A stretch of 64,000 bases of DNA from Actinopolymorpha rutila (lineage in GTDB: Bacteria; Actinomycetota; Actinomycetes; Propionibacteriales; Actinopolymorphaceae): the NCBI RefSeq assembly GCF_013407855.1, contig NZ_JACBZH010000001.1, forward strand, positions 6,138,001-6,202,000. The letters are read 5' to 3'. The notes under the pieces were generated by a model that did not search any database, was not told where the DNA came from, and saw only the letters and a list, made by a program, of their open reading frames with translations. The translations under genes and the position numbers were made by a program. The first letter of the stretch is position 1, and every line of letters starts with the position of its first letter. Shown piece by piece: positions 32,921 to 41,946 of the stretch.

Positions 32921-34318
32921 CTAAAATGCCACGCCGGGGGCCTGCCGCGACTCCGTTTCATTGACAGTTTCCCGGTCACCTTCAGGGACGCCGCGCCTGC
33001 GGAAAACCGGGTGCGCCCCCAGATCCTTGACAGCTGTGTCTCTTTGGGCTCCCGCCCGTCCCGCTGACAGTCCCGGCAGTGGCACCCGAGCAGCTAGGGC
33101 CGCGGCGGCCCGCTGGTCTGACTCGTCTCGCCAGGCCGAGTAGAAGCGCAGGGTTGTCGAGCCGCCGCCAGCGTGACCGAGGCGACCAGCGACCGTTCGC
33201 GGGTCGACGCCGGCGGCGATCAACTCGGTGGCCGAGTAGTGCCGGAGTGCGTGAAAGTGCGTTTCGATGCCGAGCCGCTTGGTCAGACGGCCGTACCGCT
33301 GCGTCACGCTGTCTGGTCGGATCTGGGTCGAGCAGTCTGGGGACAGCGAGAAGACGAAGGCATCCGCTGCGATGGTCAGTTCCAGTGCTGCCGCCCGCTC
33401 CTCGCACCGGACCCGGTGGGACCTCAGGATCTCCACGGTCGCGGCATCCAGTGCGAGGCGGCGCCGCTGGTGCGTCTTTGTGTCCTTCTCGTACATCTGA
33501 CCGCCAAGCTGCGCGATGCTCCGATGCAGCGTCAGTACAGAACCGGGCAGGTTCACGTCACGCCACCGGAGCCCGCTCATCTCTCCTCGGCGAGCTCCCG
33601 TCATCATTGCCAGCCAGACGAGAACTCCCCAGTCGGGGTCCTTCCACGACTCGTTCACAATCCTCGCCGCCTCCTCGGCGGATGGTGGGTGCGGATCGGG
33701 CTTCGGAACGGCGGGGGGCTCAGCTTGGTCCACAGGATTGACCGAGATCCAGCCCCACCGCACTGCGCGCTTCAGGGAGCCGCTCAGGATCGAATGGACA
33801 ACCCGGATGCTTCCCGCGGACAGCGGGGTGCAGGTATGTGGTCGGCATCGCTCGTCGCACTCGTGTCGGCCGCTGGTGCGGTGCGCGATGTACTTCCGGC
33901 CGTGGCAGTGCTCGCGGCACCGGCGCAGCTGGGCGTACAGCGAGTCGATGGTCTCGGCGTCGAGCTTGCCGACCTCGACCTTGCCGATCGTCGGGCGGAT
34001 GTGCTTCTCGATCTTCCCGACGTAGCCGGCCCGCGTCGTGCGCTCGAGCTCGACCATCTCCAGCCAGCGGTCGAGCAGCTGGTTGACGGTCGCCCGGGTG
34101 CGCGGGTTCCGTCGCTCATCGACCTGGGCGAGAAGCTGCGTGCGGACCTTCTCGGCCTGCCGCGCCGCATCCCGGCCTGAAGCAACCGTCCTGCGAAGGT
34201 AATGAGGACGCTTCGTCACAGGGTCCACGCCGGCATACACACGCACCCGGTAGCCCCCGCTCGGAAGCTCCTCGATGTTTCCCCGCTGGCGTCGTCTAGG
34301 ACCCGTGGCACGTGGCAT
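32921..34318 (-). CDS. Tyrosine-recombinase integrase of the AICE
   Basis: A 465-aa protein from ATG 34318 (an upstream start at 34339 is possible). The N-terminal arm-binding domain has GNIEELPSGGYRVRVYAGVD. The core-binding domain contains a Cys/His-rich insertion (CREHCHGRKYIAH, ECDERCRPHTCTPLS) common in actinomycete ICE integrases. The catalytic domain shows the first Arg in GARRGEMSGLRW, His-x-x-Arg in HALRHYSATEL, and the nucleophilic Tyr in LGHAGGGSTTLRFYSAW. It lies 104 bp from the 3' end of tRNA-Thr, pointing away from it, the normal layout after integration at a tRNA. Confidence 0.9.
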   Translation of the reverse strand: MPRATGPRRRQRGNIEELPSGGYRVRVYAGVDPVTKRPHYLRRTVASGRDAARQAEKVRTQLLAQVDERRNPRTRATVNQLLDRWLEMVELERTTRAGYVGKIEKHIRPTIGKVEVGKLDAETIDSLYAQLRRCREHCHGRKYIAHRTSGRHECDERCRPHTCTPLSAGSIRVVHSILSGSLKRAVRWGWISVNPVDQAEPPAVPKPDPHPPSAEEAARIVNESWKDPDWGVLVWLAMMTGARRGEMSGLRWRDVNLPGSVLTLHRSIAQLGGQMYEKDTKTHQRRRLALDAATVEILRSHRVRCEERAAALELTIAADAFVFSLSPDCSTQIRPDSVTQRYGRLTKRLGIETHFHALRHYSATELIAAGVDPRTVAGRLGHAGGGSTTLRFYSAWRDESDQRAAAALAARVPLPGLSAGRAGAQRDTAVKDLGAHPVFRRRGVPEGDRETVNETESRQAPGVAF

Positions 34319-34337
34319 GACGCGGAGTCTAGTCCGC

Positions 34338-34411
34338 ATATGCCATGAACCATGCCACGCTGGTGATCGGCGTGATGTTACTGAGGACGGCTCAAGGCCG
34401 CTGACCTGCGG
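34338..34411. promoter_or_regulatory. Integrase-proximal att arm region
   Basis: Between the integrase start and the tRNA are two ATGCCA repeats 12 bp apart (34340-34345, 34352-34357), likely integrase arm or autoregulatory sites, and GCTGACCTGCGG (34400-34411), an exact 12-mer also at 4036-4047. The crossover core would lie in the tRNA 3' end just to the right. Confidence 0.4.
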
Positions 34412-34422
34412 TAATTAGGGGA

Positions 34423-34495
34423 GCCGCCTGTGGGAATCGAACCCACGACCTACGCATTACGAGTGCGTCGCTCTGGCCGACTGAGCTAAGGCGGC
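34423..34495 (-). tRNA. tRNA-Thr(CGT), integration site
   Basis: 73 nt on the minus strand fold as a full cloverleaf: acceptor GCCGCCT/AGGCGGC, D-stem GCTC/GAGC, anticodon stem ACGCA/TGCGT with loop CTCGTAA (anticodon CGT, threonine), variable loop AGGTC, and T-arm GTGGG-TTCGATT-CCCAC. CCA is not encoded. Its 3' end faces the integrase gene, and the gene is intact, as expected when the element restores the tRNA on integration. Confidence 0.95.
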
Positions 34496-34548
34496 AAGTG
34501 TCTCGAAGACACGAGGGATGAGCATACCGGGCGCCTCGGCCGGGCTCG

Positions 34549-36162
34549 TCACCCCTCCGGGCACTCGGTGCCCGAGCGCGGCGGCTTGCCGTCGATCAGG
34601 AACCGCTCGACCGCCCGGTCGACGCACTGGTTGCCCTGCATATAGCCGGTATGTCCGTCTCCGTCCCGGGTCAGCAGCACTCCGGAGTCGAGCTGCTTGG
34701 CCAGCCGGACCGCCCAGTCGTACGGCGTGGCCGGGTCGCGCGTGGTGCCGATCACCAGGATCGGGGGCGCGCCCTTGGCGTGGATCGGCCCTGGCCGGCC
34801 GGTCGCCTTGAACGGCCACGCCGCACAGCTCAGCGAGCCCCACAGGATGTAGCTGCCGAACCGAGGCGAGGCCTTCTCGAACGTCGGCTCCTCGGCCTTC
34901 GCCTGGGCCACCGACTTGAGGTCCGGCCGGTCGAGGCAGTTGACCGCCACGATCGCCTCGCCGGAGTTGTTCCGGTAGGTGCCGTCGGGGTTGCGCTCGA
35001 CGTACTCGTCGGCCAGCGACAGCAGCCTGCTGCCGTCGCCTGCCAGCGCGGACCGCATCGCCGTCCGCAACCGAGGCCAGTACTCCTTCACGTACAGCGG
35101 CATGATGATCCCGGTGATCGCCAGCGACTGCGTGAGTTTGCGGGACCCGTCGTTGGTCTTCAGCGGATTCTGGTCGGTCCTGGCGAGGAAGTTGTCGATG
35201 GTGCGGTACGCCTCGGAGACCGACGAGCCCAGCGGGCAGTCCTTGCGGCTCACGCAGTCCTGGATGAACGCCCGCAGCGCCACCTCGAAGCCCTTCGCCT
35301 GCTCCAGGCCGAGGGCACGGGCGCTGAGCGTCGGGTCGATCGCGCCGTCGAGGACGAGCCGCCCCGCGCGTTGGGGAAACAGCCCGGCGTACGTCGCACC
35401 GAGGAAGGTGCCGTAGGACTTGCCGAGGTAGGTGAGCTTCTTGTCGCCGAGTGCACTGCGCAACACGTCCATGTCACGCGCGGCGTCCTCGGTGGACACG
35501 TGCCCGAGCACCGCACCGCTGCGCGCCTTGCAGCCGTTGGCGAAGAAGCGCGCCTCCTTCATCAGGTTGTTCTGCTCCGTGGCGTTGTCCGGCGACCCGT
35601 CGATGGCGAGGTAGTGGTCCATCTGCTTGTCGGTGAGGCAGTCGACCGGCGCGCTCTTGCCGACCCCACGCGGGTCGAAGCCCACGATGTCGTAGCGGGC
35701 GATGACGGGCTTGCTCACCACCCAGGGCGCGGCGGCGGCGTACTCGACTCCGGACCCGCCCGGGCCGCCGGGGTTGATAACGAGGGAACCCAGCCGCTTC
35801 GCGCGGTCCCTGGCCGGCAACCGCAACACCGCCAGCTCGATCGACTTCCCTTCCGGCTGGCGGTAGTCGAGCGGCACCCGAAGCGCCGCGCACTGGAACG
35901 ACGCCCCGCTGGTGCACTTGACCCACTTCAGCTTCTGCTCGTAGTAGGGCCGAAGGCCGGCAGCCACGTCGGAGGGCATCGGTGCCGGCTCGCCGGGCTG
36001 GGCGGTGGCACCGGGCTCGGCCGCTGACTTGGAGCTGCCGCCGCGATCCTGCGTCTGCCCGGCCGAGTCGCTGGCGCGGGGCGCGAGGGCGCAGCCGGTC
36101 GCGACCATCAGGACCAGCACCGCAAGCGCCGCGAAGAGCTGCTTTGCGCTCTTTTGTCGCAC
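34549..36162 (-). CDS. Secreted alpha/beta hydrolase lipoprotein (TAP-like, SlpD/E type)
   Basis: A 537-aa protein from GTG 36162. The signal peptide (QLFAALAVLVLMVATGCALA) ends in a lipobox ATGC, so it is probably a lipoprotein. The hydrolase fold shows the oxyanion loop NPGGPGGSG, the nucleophile GKSYGTFLG (Ser), the acid in GTTRDPATPYDWA and His in DGDGHTGYMQ. The TAP-like C-terminal domain is present. Streptomyces homologues are mycelium-associated tripeptidyl aminopeptidases. It is the first chromosomal gene after the tRNA and lies 117 nt downstream of holB, probably separately expressed. Length is usual for the family. Confidence 0.85.
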   Translation of the reverse strand: MRQKSAKQLFAALAVLVLMVATGCALAPRASDSAGQTQDRGGSSKSAAEPGATAQPGEPAPMPSDVAAGLRPYYEQKLKWVKCTSGASFQCAALRVPLDYRQPEGKSIELAVLRLPARDRAKRLGSLVINPGGPGGSGVEYAAAAPWVVSKPVIARYDIVGFDPRGVGKSAPVDCLTDKQMDHYLAIDGSPDNATEQNNLMKEARFFANGCKARSGAVLGHVSTEDAARDMDVLRSALGDKKLTYLGKSYGTFLGATYAGLFPQRAGRLVLDGAIDPTLSARALGLEQAKGFEVALRAFIQDCVSRKDCPLGSSVSEAYRTIDNFLARTDQNPLKTNDGSRKLTQSLAITGIIMPLYVKEYWPRLRTAMRSALAGDGSRLLSLADEYVERNPDGTYRNNSGEAIVAVNCLDRPDLKSVAQAKAEEPTFEKASPRFGSYILWGSLSCAAWPFKATGRPGPIHAKGAPPILVIGTTRDPATPYDWAVRLAKQLDSGVLLTRDGDGHTGYMQGNQCVDRAVERFLIDGKPPRSGTECPEG

Positions 36163-36279
36163 CCGTGTCCACCCTTCGGCGTTCGTTCCTCCGGCCACCC
36201 TACGAGATTCCGCTGGGCAGCCCTTCCCGTCTTCCACAGGTGGCCGGAGGTCGGCCACCGGTCAGGGGTCGGCCGCGGG

Positions 36280-37521
36280 TCAGCCGGGGGTGTTCCACAA
36301 CGCGATGGTCATCGCCTCCGCCGCGAGCAGCGGGGCGACGTTGGCCGTGATCGCCTCCCGGCAGGCAAGGATCGCGTCGATCTGGCGGATGACCTGTTCG
36401 GGCCGGGTGGAGGCTGCGCGGTGTTCGATGTCGTCGCGCAACTCCTCGTTGACCAGCTCGGTCCGGGCACCGAGAGCCACCGCGAGCACGTCGCGGTAGT
36501 AGGCGGTCAGGTCGAGAAGGGCCCGGTCGAGCGCGTCGCGCTGCAGCCGCTTGGCGCGGACCTTCTGCTGCTCCTCGAGGTCCTTCTGAGCCGTCTGCAG
36601 CTGCCGGGGGCGGGCGCCCCGGCCACCACTGCCGCTGACGCCGTACGCGCGTTCCAGCTCCAGCTTCTCCCCGGCATCGAGGTCGGCGGTGGTCTCCTTC
36701 GCCTCGGTGGCGGCCAGCTCGACAAGTTGCGCGGCCGCGGTCAGGCAACTGGCGAGGTCACGGAGCCCGCTCGGCACCGCGAGCACATGCTGCCGCCGGG
36801 CCCGCACCTCCTCCTGGGTAGCCAGCGCGCGGGCCCGGCCGATGTGCCCCTGCGAGGCGCGCGCCGCGAATGCCGCCACCGCGGGCTCCACGTCGTAGCG
36901 CCGCTGCAGGACCGCCGCGACCGCCGGTGTGGGTGGAGTACGCAGAACCAGCAGCCGGCAGCGGGACCGGATCGTGGGTACGACGTCCTCGACGGTCGGG
37001 GCACACAGCAGCCAGACCGTACGCTCGGCCGGCTCCTCCAGGCTCTTCAGCAGCGCGTCGGCGGCCTGCTCGGTGAGCCGGTCGGCGTCCTCGACGACGA
37101 GGATCTGCCAGCGCCGGCCGACCGGCGACATCGCCGACTTGCGGACGAGCTCGCGGATCTCGTCGACCTTCAGGCTGAGCTGCTCGGTGCGGACCAGGGT
37201 GACGTCGGGATGCGAACCGGTGATCGCGGTCCGGCACGCCGAGCACTCCCCGCACCCGCCCCGCTCGCACTGCAGGGCGGCGGCGAAGGCGCGGGCGGCG
37301 TTCGAACGCCCCGAACCCGGCGGCCCGGTGAGCAGCCAGGCATGGGTCATGGCCGACGGCGACCGGTCGCCGGCCAGCCAGGCGGCGGCCCCGGCGGCGG
37401 CCGGGCGGAGGACGGCGACGGTCGGCTCCTGGCCCACCAGGTCGGCCCAGACCCCGGTCATGGGTACTTCGGCGGTGGCGAGTTCCTCGGAGTCGCTGTC
37501 GACCTGCTGCACCTGGCTCAT
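36280..37521 (-). CDS. holB: DNA polymerase III subunit delta prime
   Basis: A 413-aa clamp-loader subunit. It has a modified P-loop GPPGSGRSNAARAF (Arg replaces Lys, as is usual in delta prime, which does not hydrolyse ATP), the zinc module CERGGCGECSACR, DEIRELVRKSAMSPVGRRWQ-type AAA+ core sequence (VVEDADRLTEQAADALLKSL), and the SRC motif in IRSRCRLLVL. The C-terminal collar domain is helical. It opens and closes the beta clamp with gamma/tau and delta. Its ATG overlaps the tmk stop by 4 bp, so the two replication genes are coupled, as in other actinomycetes. Confidence 0.92.
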   Translation of the reverse strand: MSQVQQVDSDSEELATAEVPMTGVWADLVGQEPTVAVLRPAAAGAAAWLAGDRSPSAMTHAWLLTGPPGSGRSNAARAFAAALQCERGGCGECSACRTAITGSHPDVTLVRTEQLSLKVDEIRELVRKSAMSPVGRRWQILVVEDADRLTEQAADALLKSLEEPAERTVWLLCAPTVEDVVPTIRSRCRLLVLRTPPTPAVAAVLQRRYDVEPAVAAFAARASQGHIGRARALATQEEVRARRQHVLAVPSGLRDLASCLTAAAQLVELAATEAKETTADLDAGEKLELERAYGVSGSGGRGARPRQLQTAQKDLEEQQKVRAKRLQRDALDRALLDLTAYYRDVLAVALGARTELVNEELRDDIEHRAASTRPEQVIRQIDAILACREAITANVAPLLAAEAMTIALWNTPG

Positions 37522-39722
37522 GCCTGCGCCTCCTCACTCGGCCGCTGCGGCTGAACCGGCTGCCCCGGGCGGGACGGGTCCTCCCGCTGGTCGCCGCCGC
37601 CGTCGCCGTCCCCGGAGTCGCCGTCCCTTCTGTCGTACGGCCGATCGACGCCGCCGGCACCAGGACCGCCGACCTCGCTACCGACCCCGCCGCCGACACC
37701 GCCCAGCAACGGCCGGACCGCGTTCCGGATCTGGGCGGCGAGCTCGTCGACCGGCTGCGTGGCGTCCAGGACGGCGTACCGCTCCGGGTCGAGCGCGGCG
37801 AGGTCGAGGAACTGCTGGCGTACCCGGGAGTGGAACTCCAGCGGCTCTCGTTCGAGCCGGTCCGGGGTGCCGTCCACCCGGGCCAGCCCTGCCTCCGGCG
37901 GCAGGTCCAGCAGCACCGTCAGGTGCGGCCGCAGCCCGCCGGTCGCCCAGCGGGACAGGCGTACGAGCTCGGACTGGCTGAGGTCACGTCCGCCGCCCTG
38001 GTAGGCGAGCGCGGAGTCGACGTACCGGTCGGTGATGACCACCGCCCCCTCGGCGAGCACGGGCTTGATCATCGAGTCGACGTGCTCGGCCTTGTCCGCG
38101 GCGTACAGCAGCGCCTCGGTCCGCGGGGAGATGCCACTCGCACCGTGCAGCAGCAGGTGCCGCAGGTCCCGGCCGATGTCGGTGGCGCCCGGTTCGTGGG
38201 TGACGGTGACCGTGTGGCCCTGGTCCTCCAGCCACCGCGCCAGCCGCCTCGCCTGGGTGGACTTGCCGGCACCCTCGCCGCCCTCGAACGCGATGAACAG
38301 GCCGGTGTCGGCGTAGAAGCCACGGTCGTGGCCGCTGAACACCGCGCGCACGTCGCGCAGCACCGACACCCCGGGACGGTCGTCCATCTGCCGGAACGAC
38401 ACCAGCCCGAACGCCGTCGCCGCGATACCCCCGAGCAGGAACGTGATCGCCGCGCCGTTGTACGTCAAGGTGACCTTGCCCGGAAGCTCGACACCGTGCG
38501 CGCCGATCGAACCGGCGATGGCGGGCGCCGCCGCGAGCACCGCGGCCAACGCGATCTTGGTCAGCGACTGGACGAACGCGAACGTGCGGCCGCGGATGGA
38601 GTCCTCGACCTCCAGCCCCAGCAGGGTGTAGCCGGTGATCCAGGTGATCCCGGCGAACGCGCCGAGCAGGACGGTGCAGAACGCCACCAGGACGAGGTTC
38701 TGGAACAACGCCACCGCGATCAGGGACAGCCCGGCCGCGGTGAGGGTCAGCCCGAACATCCGCCGCCGGGACAGGCCCACCAGGAACCGCGGGCCGACCG
38801 CCATGCCGGCGGCCAGGCCGGTGAAGAGCGCGCCGAAGACGACGCCATAGCCTGCGGCGCCGCCGCCGAGGTCGGTGACGTACGTACGGCCGAGACCGAT
38901 CACCACGCCGCCCGCGGCGAACGCGCCGACCACCCCGATCACCAGGCCACGGATGAGGCGGTTCTGCGCGACGAACCGCCAGCCCTCGATGACGGCCTTG
39001 AGCACGTTGGTCTGTTCCTCGGTGATCTCACCCGAGGCGGGCCGGCCGGAGACCTCGTGCAGCCGGGCGACCACGAGCGCACCGACAAGGAACGTCAGCG
39101 CGTTGAAGTACAGCGCGAGGTCGACCGAGCCACCGTTGAACCAGTGGAACGTCCGGATCAGCGAGCTGTTGATCAGCGCCAGGAAGGTGAAGAGCAGTGC
39201 CGCCGGGAGCGCCGAGCCGTAGGTCGTCACCATCGAGACCTGGTTGGCCACCGCTAGCCGGTCACGGGGAACGAGGTTGGGTACGGCGGCGTCCTTGGAC
39301 GGCAGCCAGATCAGGCTGACCGCCTCGATCAGCACGGTCGCGACGTACAGCCACCACAGCGTGCCGACGATCGGGATCGACGCGAACAGCACGAACCGGA
39401 TGACGTCGCCCACGACCAGCGTCCACCGCCGGTCGAGCCGGTCGGCGATGTAGCCGCCGAGCGGGCCGACCACCACCGCGGGCAGCAGCCGCAGCAGCAG
39501 GACGCCGGCGATCGCGAAGTTCTCCGTGCGGTAGTTGCCGGCGGCGAGCTGGCCGGCCATCGCAGTGAGAGCGAGCAGTCCCAGCCAGTCACCGAGGCTG
39601 GACAGGCCGAGCGCGATCCACAGGGTGCGGAACGGTTTGATCCGCAGGACACCGCGGATGTCGTTGGCGGGTACGGACATACCGGACTCGACCGTGCTGG
39701 TGGACCGCTCGTGCTCAGACAC
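37518..39722 (-). CDS. tmk: MFS transporter-thymidylate kinase fusion
   Basis: A 734-aa fusion. Residues about 20-440 form a 12-helix major-facilitator domain (TLWIALGLSSLGDWLGLLAL, GPLGGYIADRLDRRWTLVVG). Residues about 465-675 form thymidylate kinase: P-loop IAFEGGEGAGKSTQARRLA, HEPGAT, the DRYVDSALAYQGGGR motif and a LID-like GGLRPHLTVLLDLP region. The kinase makes dTDP from dTMP and is essential. The transporter half is found in many actinobacteria; whether it carries a nucleoside or an unrelated substrate is unknown. A 60-aa Gly/Asp/Pro-rich tail closes the protein. ATG 39722 or ATG 39680 may be used. It overlaps holB by 4 bp. Confidence 0.9.
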   Translation of the reverse strand: MSEHERSTSTVESGMSVPANDIRGVLRIKPFRTLWIALGLSSLGDWLGLLALTAMAGQLAAGNYRTENFAIAGVLLLRLLPAVVVGPLGGYIADRLDRRWTLVVGDVIRFVLFASIPIVGTLWWLYVATVLIEAVSLIWLPSKDAAVPNLVPRDRLAVANQVSMVTTYGSALPAALLFTFLALINSSLIRTFHWFNGGSVDLALYFNALTFLVGALVVARLHEVSGRPASGEITEEQTNVLKAVIEGWRFVAQNRLIRGLVIGVVGAFAAGGVVIGLGRTYVTDLGGGAAGYGVVFGALFTGLAAGMAVGPRFLVGLSRRRMFGLTLTAAGLSLIAVALFQNLVLVAFCTVLLGAFAGITWITGYTLLGLEVEDSIRGRTFAFVQSLTKIALAAVLAAAPAIAGSIGAHGVELPGKVTLTYNGAAITFLLGGIAATAFGLVSFRQMDDRPGVSVLRDVRAVFSGHDRGFYADTGLFIAFEGGEGAGKSTQARRLARWLEDQGHTVTVTHEPGATDIGRDLRHLLLHGASGISPRTEALLYAADKAEHVDSMIKPVLAEGAVVITDRYVDSALAYQGGGRDLSQSELVRLSRWATGGLRPHLTVLLDLPPEAGLARVDGTPDRLEREPLEFHSRVRQQFLDLAALDPERYAVLDATQPVDELAAQIRNAVRPLLGGVGGGVGSEVGGPGAGGVDRPYDRRDGDSGDGDGGGDQREDPSRPGQPVQPQRPSEEAQA

Positions 39723-39891
39723 CCGGTCAGCCTAACCAAAGCCACCCCTCTTCCCCGTGCCGCCGAACCCGCGCCGTCCGGGTGGCCTCGCCGCGCTTTT
39801 CGATACCGCCGTTGCGTAATAGCCAACGTCACCGTAAGGTCGTTTCCGCTACTCAAGTTTCGTAATTGAGCGGGAAGGCGGGCGAGCCGCG

Positions 39892-40539
39892 ATGGCTGAC
39901 GCAGGACCGGGCGACGCAGGACCGGGCGCGGGACCGGGCGCCGCGCGAACGCGCCGGGGGCGGCCCCGGGACGCCGAGGTCGATCGGCGCATCCTGGCCG
40001 CGGCCGGGGAGACCATCGCGGCGCACGGGTACGCCGGACTGTCCGTCGACGCCGTCGCCGAGCGGGCCGGGGTGGCCAAGACCACGCTGTACCGCCGGTG
40101 GCCCACCAAGGCACGTCTGGTGGCCGACCTCGTCTCGCGGATGCAGGACGAGGTGCCCCTGACCGAGACAGGTGACGTCGTCGGCGACCTGACCCGGCTG
40201 ACGGCCGGGATCGCGGGCAGCCTGACCGCTGCGGGCGCGCCGCTGGTCGCGGACCTGACGGCGTCGATGGCGCACGACCCGGACTTCGGCGAGACCATGC
40301 GCGCACGCTGGGCGCAGTGGCGGCGCGCCGCCGTGGAACTGCTCGGCCGGGCGGCCGAACGCGGCGTCCTCTCCCCCGGCTTCGACCCGGAGGTCGTCGT
40401 CGACCAACTCGCCGGACCTCTCTACTACCGGCTGCTGTTCACCGGCGACCCGCTCACCGCGGAGTACGCCGCCGCCCTCGTCGACGCCGCGCTCGGCGCG
40501 CACCTCCGCCCGGAAGGACCAACCTCCCATGCCCGTTGA
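39892..40539 (+). CDS. TetR-family regulator
   Basis: A 215-aa protein. Residues about 28-75 contain the TetR helix-turn-helix: ILAAAGETIAAHGYAGLSVD, AVAERAGVAKTTLYRRWPTK. The helical ligand-binding domain follows, with a TetR_C-like end (PLYYRLLFTGDPLTAEYAAA). The first 20 residues are Gly/Ala-rich. Its stop lies inside the next gene (11-bp overlap), so it is likely cotranscribed with, and may regulate, the SRPBCC membrane protein. Divergent from MFS-tmk. Confidence 0.85.
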   Translation: MADAGPGDAGPGAGPGAARTRRGRPRDAEVDRRILAAAGETIAAHGYAGLSVDAVAERAGVAKTTLYRRWPTKARLVADLVSRMQDEVPLTETGDVVGDLTRLTAGIAGSLTAAGAPLVADLTASMAHDPDFGETMRARWAQWRRAAVELLGRAAERGVLSPGFDPEVVVDQLAGPLYYRLLFTGDPLTAEYAAALVDAALGAHLRPEGPTSHAR

Positions 40540-41104
40540 CCAGTCGGCTGTCAAGACGACCTTGCCCGCTGCTCCGGACGGGCGCCGCCGACGCCGCCGC
40601 TGGCCTTACGTACTCCTTGCCGTGTTGGCTCTGCTGGCCGGCGGCGTGATCTGGCAACGTTCCCACCCCGTCGTCCTGCGCGCCGAGGTCGACATCGACG
40701 CCGGCCCGGACCAGGTGTGGGCGGTGCTCGCCGACCTGCCCGCCTACCAGGAGTGGAACCCGTTCATCGTGCGGTCCAGCGGACGCCTGCAGGTCGGCCG
40801 GAAACTGACGAACGTGCACCGCTTCGGTACGAGGACGATGGTGTTCGGGCCGACGGTGCTCGCCGTCGAACCCGGGCGCGAACTGCGCTGGATCGGACGG
40901 CTCGGGGTGCCCGGCATCTTCGACGGCGAGCATTCCTTCGTACTCACTCAGACCGCGCCCGGCCGCACCCACGTGGTGCAGCAGGAAACGTTCCGCGGCA
41001 TCGCCGTGCCGTTCACGACGGGCTGGCTGCGCGGTGACACGCTGTCGGGGTTCAAGGCACTGAACTCCGCCCTGCGCGACCGGGTGGAGTCCCGCCAGCG
41101 CTGA
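40529..41104 (+). CDS. Membrane-anchored SRPBCC-fold protein
   Basis: A 191-aa protein with a basic N-terminus (RRRRRRWP) and one membrane helix (YVLLAVLALLAGGVIW, about residues 26-42). Residues about 50-180 match the START/SRPBCC (polyketide-cyclase-like) fold: VDIDAGPDQVWAVLADLPAY, EWNPFIVRSSG, and a C-terminal long helix (TLSGFKALNSALRDRVES). Such domains bind hydrophobic ligands. It is coupled to the TetR gene, suggesting ligand-dependent control. Function unproven. Confidence 0.75.
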   Translation: MPVDQSAVKTTLPAAPDGRRRRRRWPYVLLAVLALLAGGVIWQRSHPVVLRAEVDIDAGPDQVWAVLADLPAYQEWNPFIVRSSGRLQVGRKLTNVHRFGTRTMVFGPTVLAVEPGRELRWIGRLGVPGIFDGEHSFVLTQTAPGRTHVVQQETFRGIAVPFTTGWLRGDTLSGFKALNSALRDRVESRQR

Positions 41105-41128
41105 CGCACGGCGGGGCCACGGCATCGG

Positions 41129-41929
41129 TCACCTCGGCGCCGAGGCGTCCACCTCCGCGCCGAGGCGGACGATGCCGGGCCGTTCGACGTCCGCGTGTAC
41201 GCCGAACACGATCTGCCCGTCGACCCGCCGGTCGGCGGCCAGCGCGCGCAGCACCATCGCGTCGCGGCCACCGGCCTCCGGGCGCCGGTCGACCAGGGCA
41301 CACCGTTCGAGCGGCCCGCGCACCCGCACCACGGCGTCACCCAGGCGCAACAGCCGGCCGGTCCACTCGTCCTCGACGAAGGCCGGCGCGTCCCCGGTGT
41401 CGACCACGAACGTCGCGCGGAACCTCCGGCCGTCCTCTCTGCCCTCTCCGTCCTCAGGGTCCCGGCCGACGCGGCGCGCGACCTCGGCCAGCGAGGAGGT
41501 GGTCACCACCGAGACCGGACCGCCCCACACCACCCCGCCCGGCGGGCCGACCCGGCACAGCACGACCTCCTTGCCGAGGTAGCGGCTCACCAGCGCCGAC
41601 CACGGTCCGCGTAGGACGGTGAGCTCGGTCGGCCGCCCCCAGTAGTCGGCGACCAGCCGGTCACCGGCCGCGTCCGGTTCCCCGAACCCGTCCGCGTCCC
41701 CGGTGGCCTCGCCGACCGGCGTGGTGATGGTCAGCGCCGGCGGGTCCCAGCGGGCCCGGCAGGCGAGCAGCGCGTCGTGGTCGACCGTACGAAGGACGCG
41801 GTCCGCCGCGACGTCGTAGAAGCAGAACGCGCGATCGCCGGGCGGGCCCGACGCCGGCAGGTCGAGCTCGGGCAGGAACTCGTGGGCCAGCCCCTTGACC
41901 GGCGTCAGGCCGATCCGGGCGACGTACAT
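41129..41929 (-). CDS. MOSC domain protein
   Basis: A 266-aa protein starting MYVARIGLTPVKGLAHEFLP, the MOSC_N-type beta-barrel entry. A PVSVVTTSSLAEVARRVGRD segment and the closing VRVRGPLERCALVDRRPEAG contain the conserved Cys of molybdenum-cofactor sulfurase C-terminal domains. MOSC proteins transfer sulfur to or use Moco (for example mARC, YiiM); the exact reaction is unknown. It starts 17 nt after topA on the same strand and is probably cotranscribed. It converges with the SRPBCC gene. Confidence 0.8.
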   Translation of the reverse strand: MYVARIGLTPVKGLAHEFLPELDLPASGPPGDRAFCFYDVAADRVLRTVDHDALLACRARWDPPALTITTPVGEATGDADGFGEPDAAGDRLVADYWGRPTELTVLRGPWSALVSRYLGKEVVLCRVGPPGGVVWGGPVSVVTTSSLAEVARRVGRDPEDGEGREDGRRFRATFVVDTGDAPAFVEDEWTGRLLRLGDAVVRVRGPLERCALVDRRPEAGGRDAMVLRALAADRRVDGQIVFGVHADVERPGIVRLGAEVDASAPR

Positions 41930-41946
41930 CCGCCTGGGGTCCGTCC

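Noticed and set aside
1..34422. CRISPR array or insertion sequence
   Set aside because: I saw no regularly spaced repeats of CRISPR type and no transposase gene; the repeats present are pairs or short tandem units.
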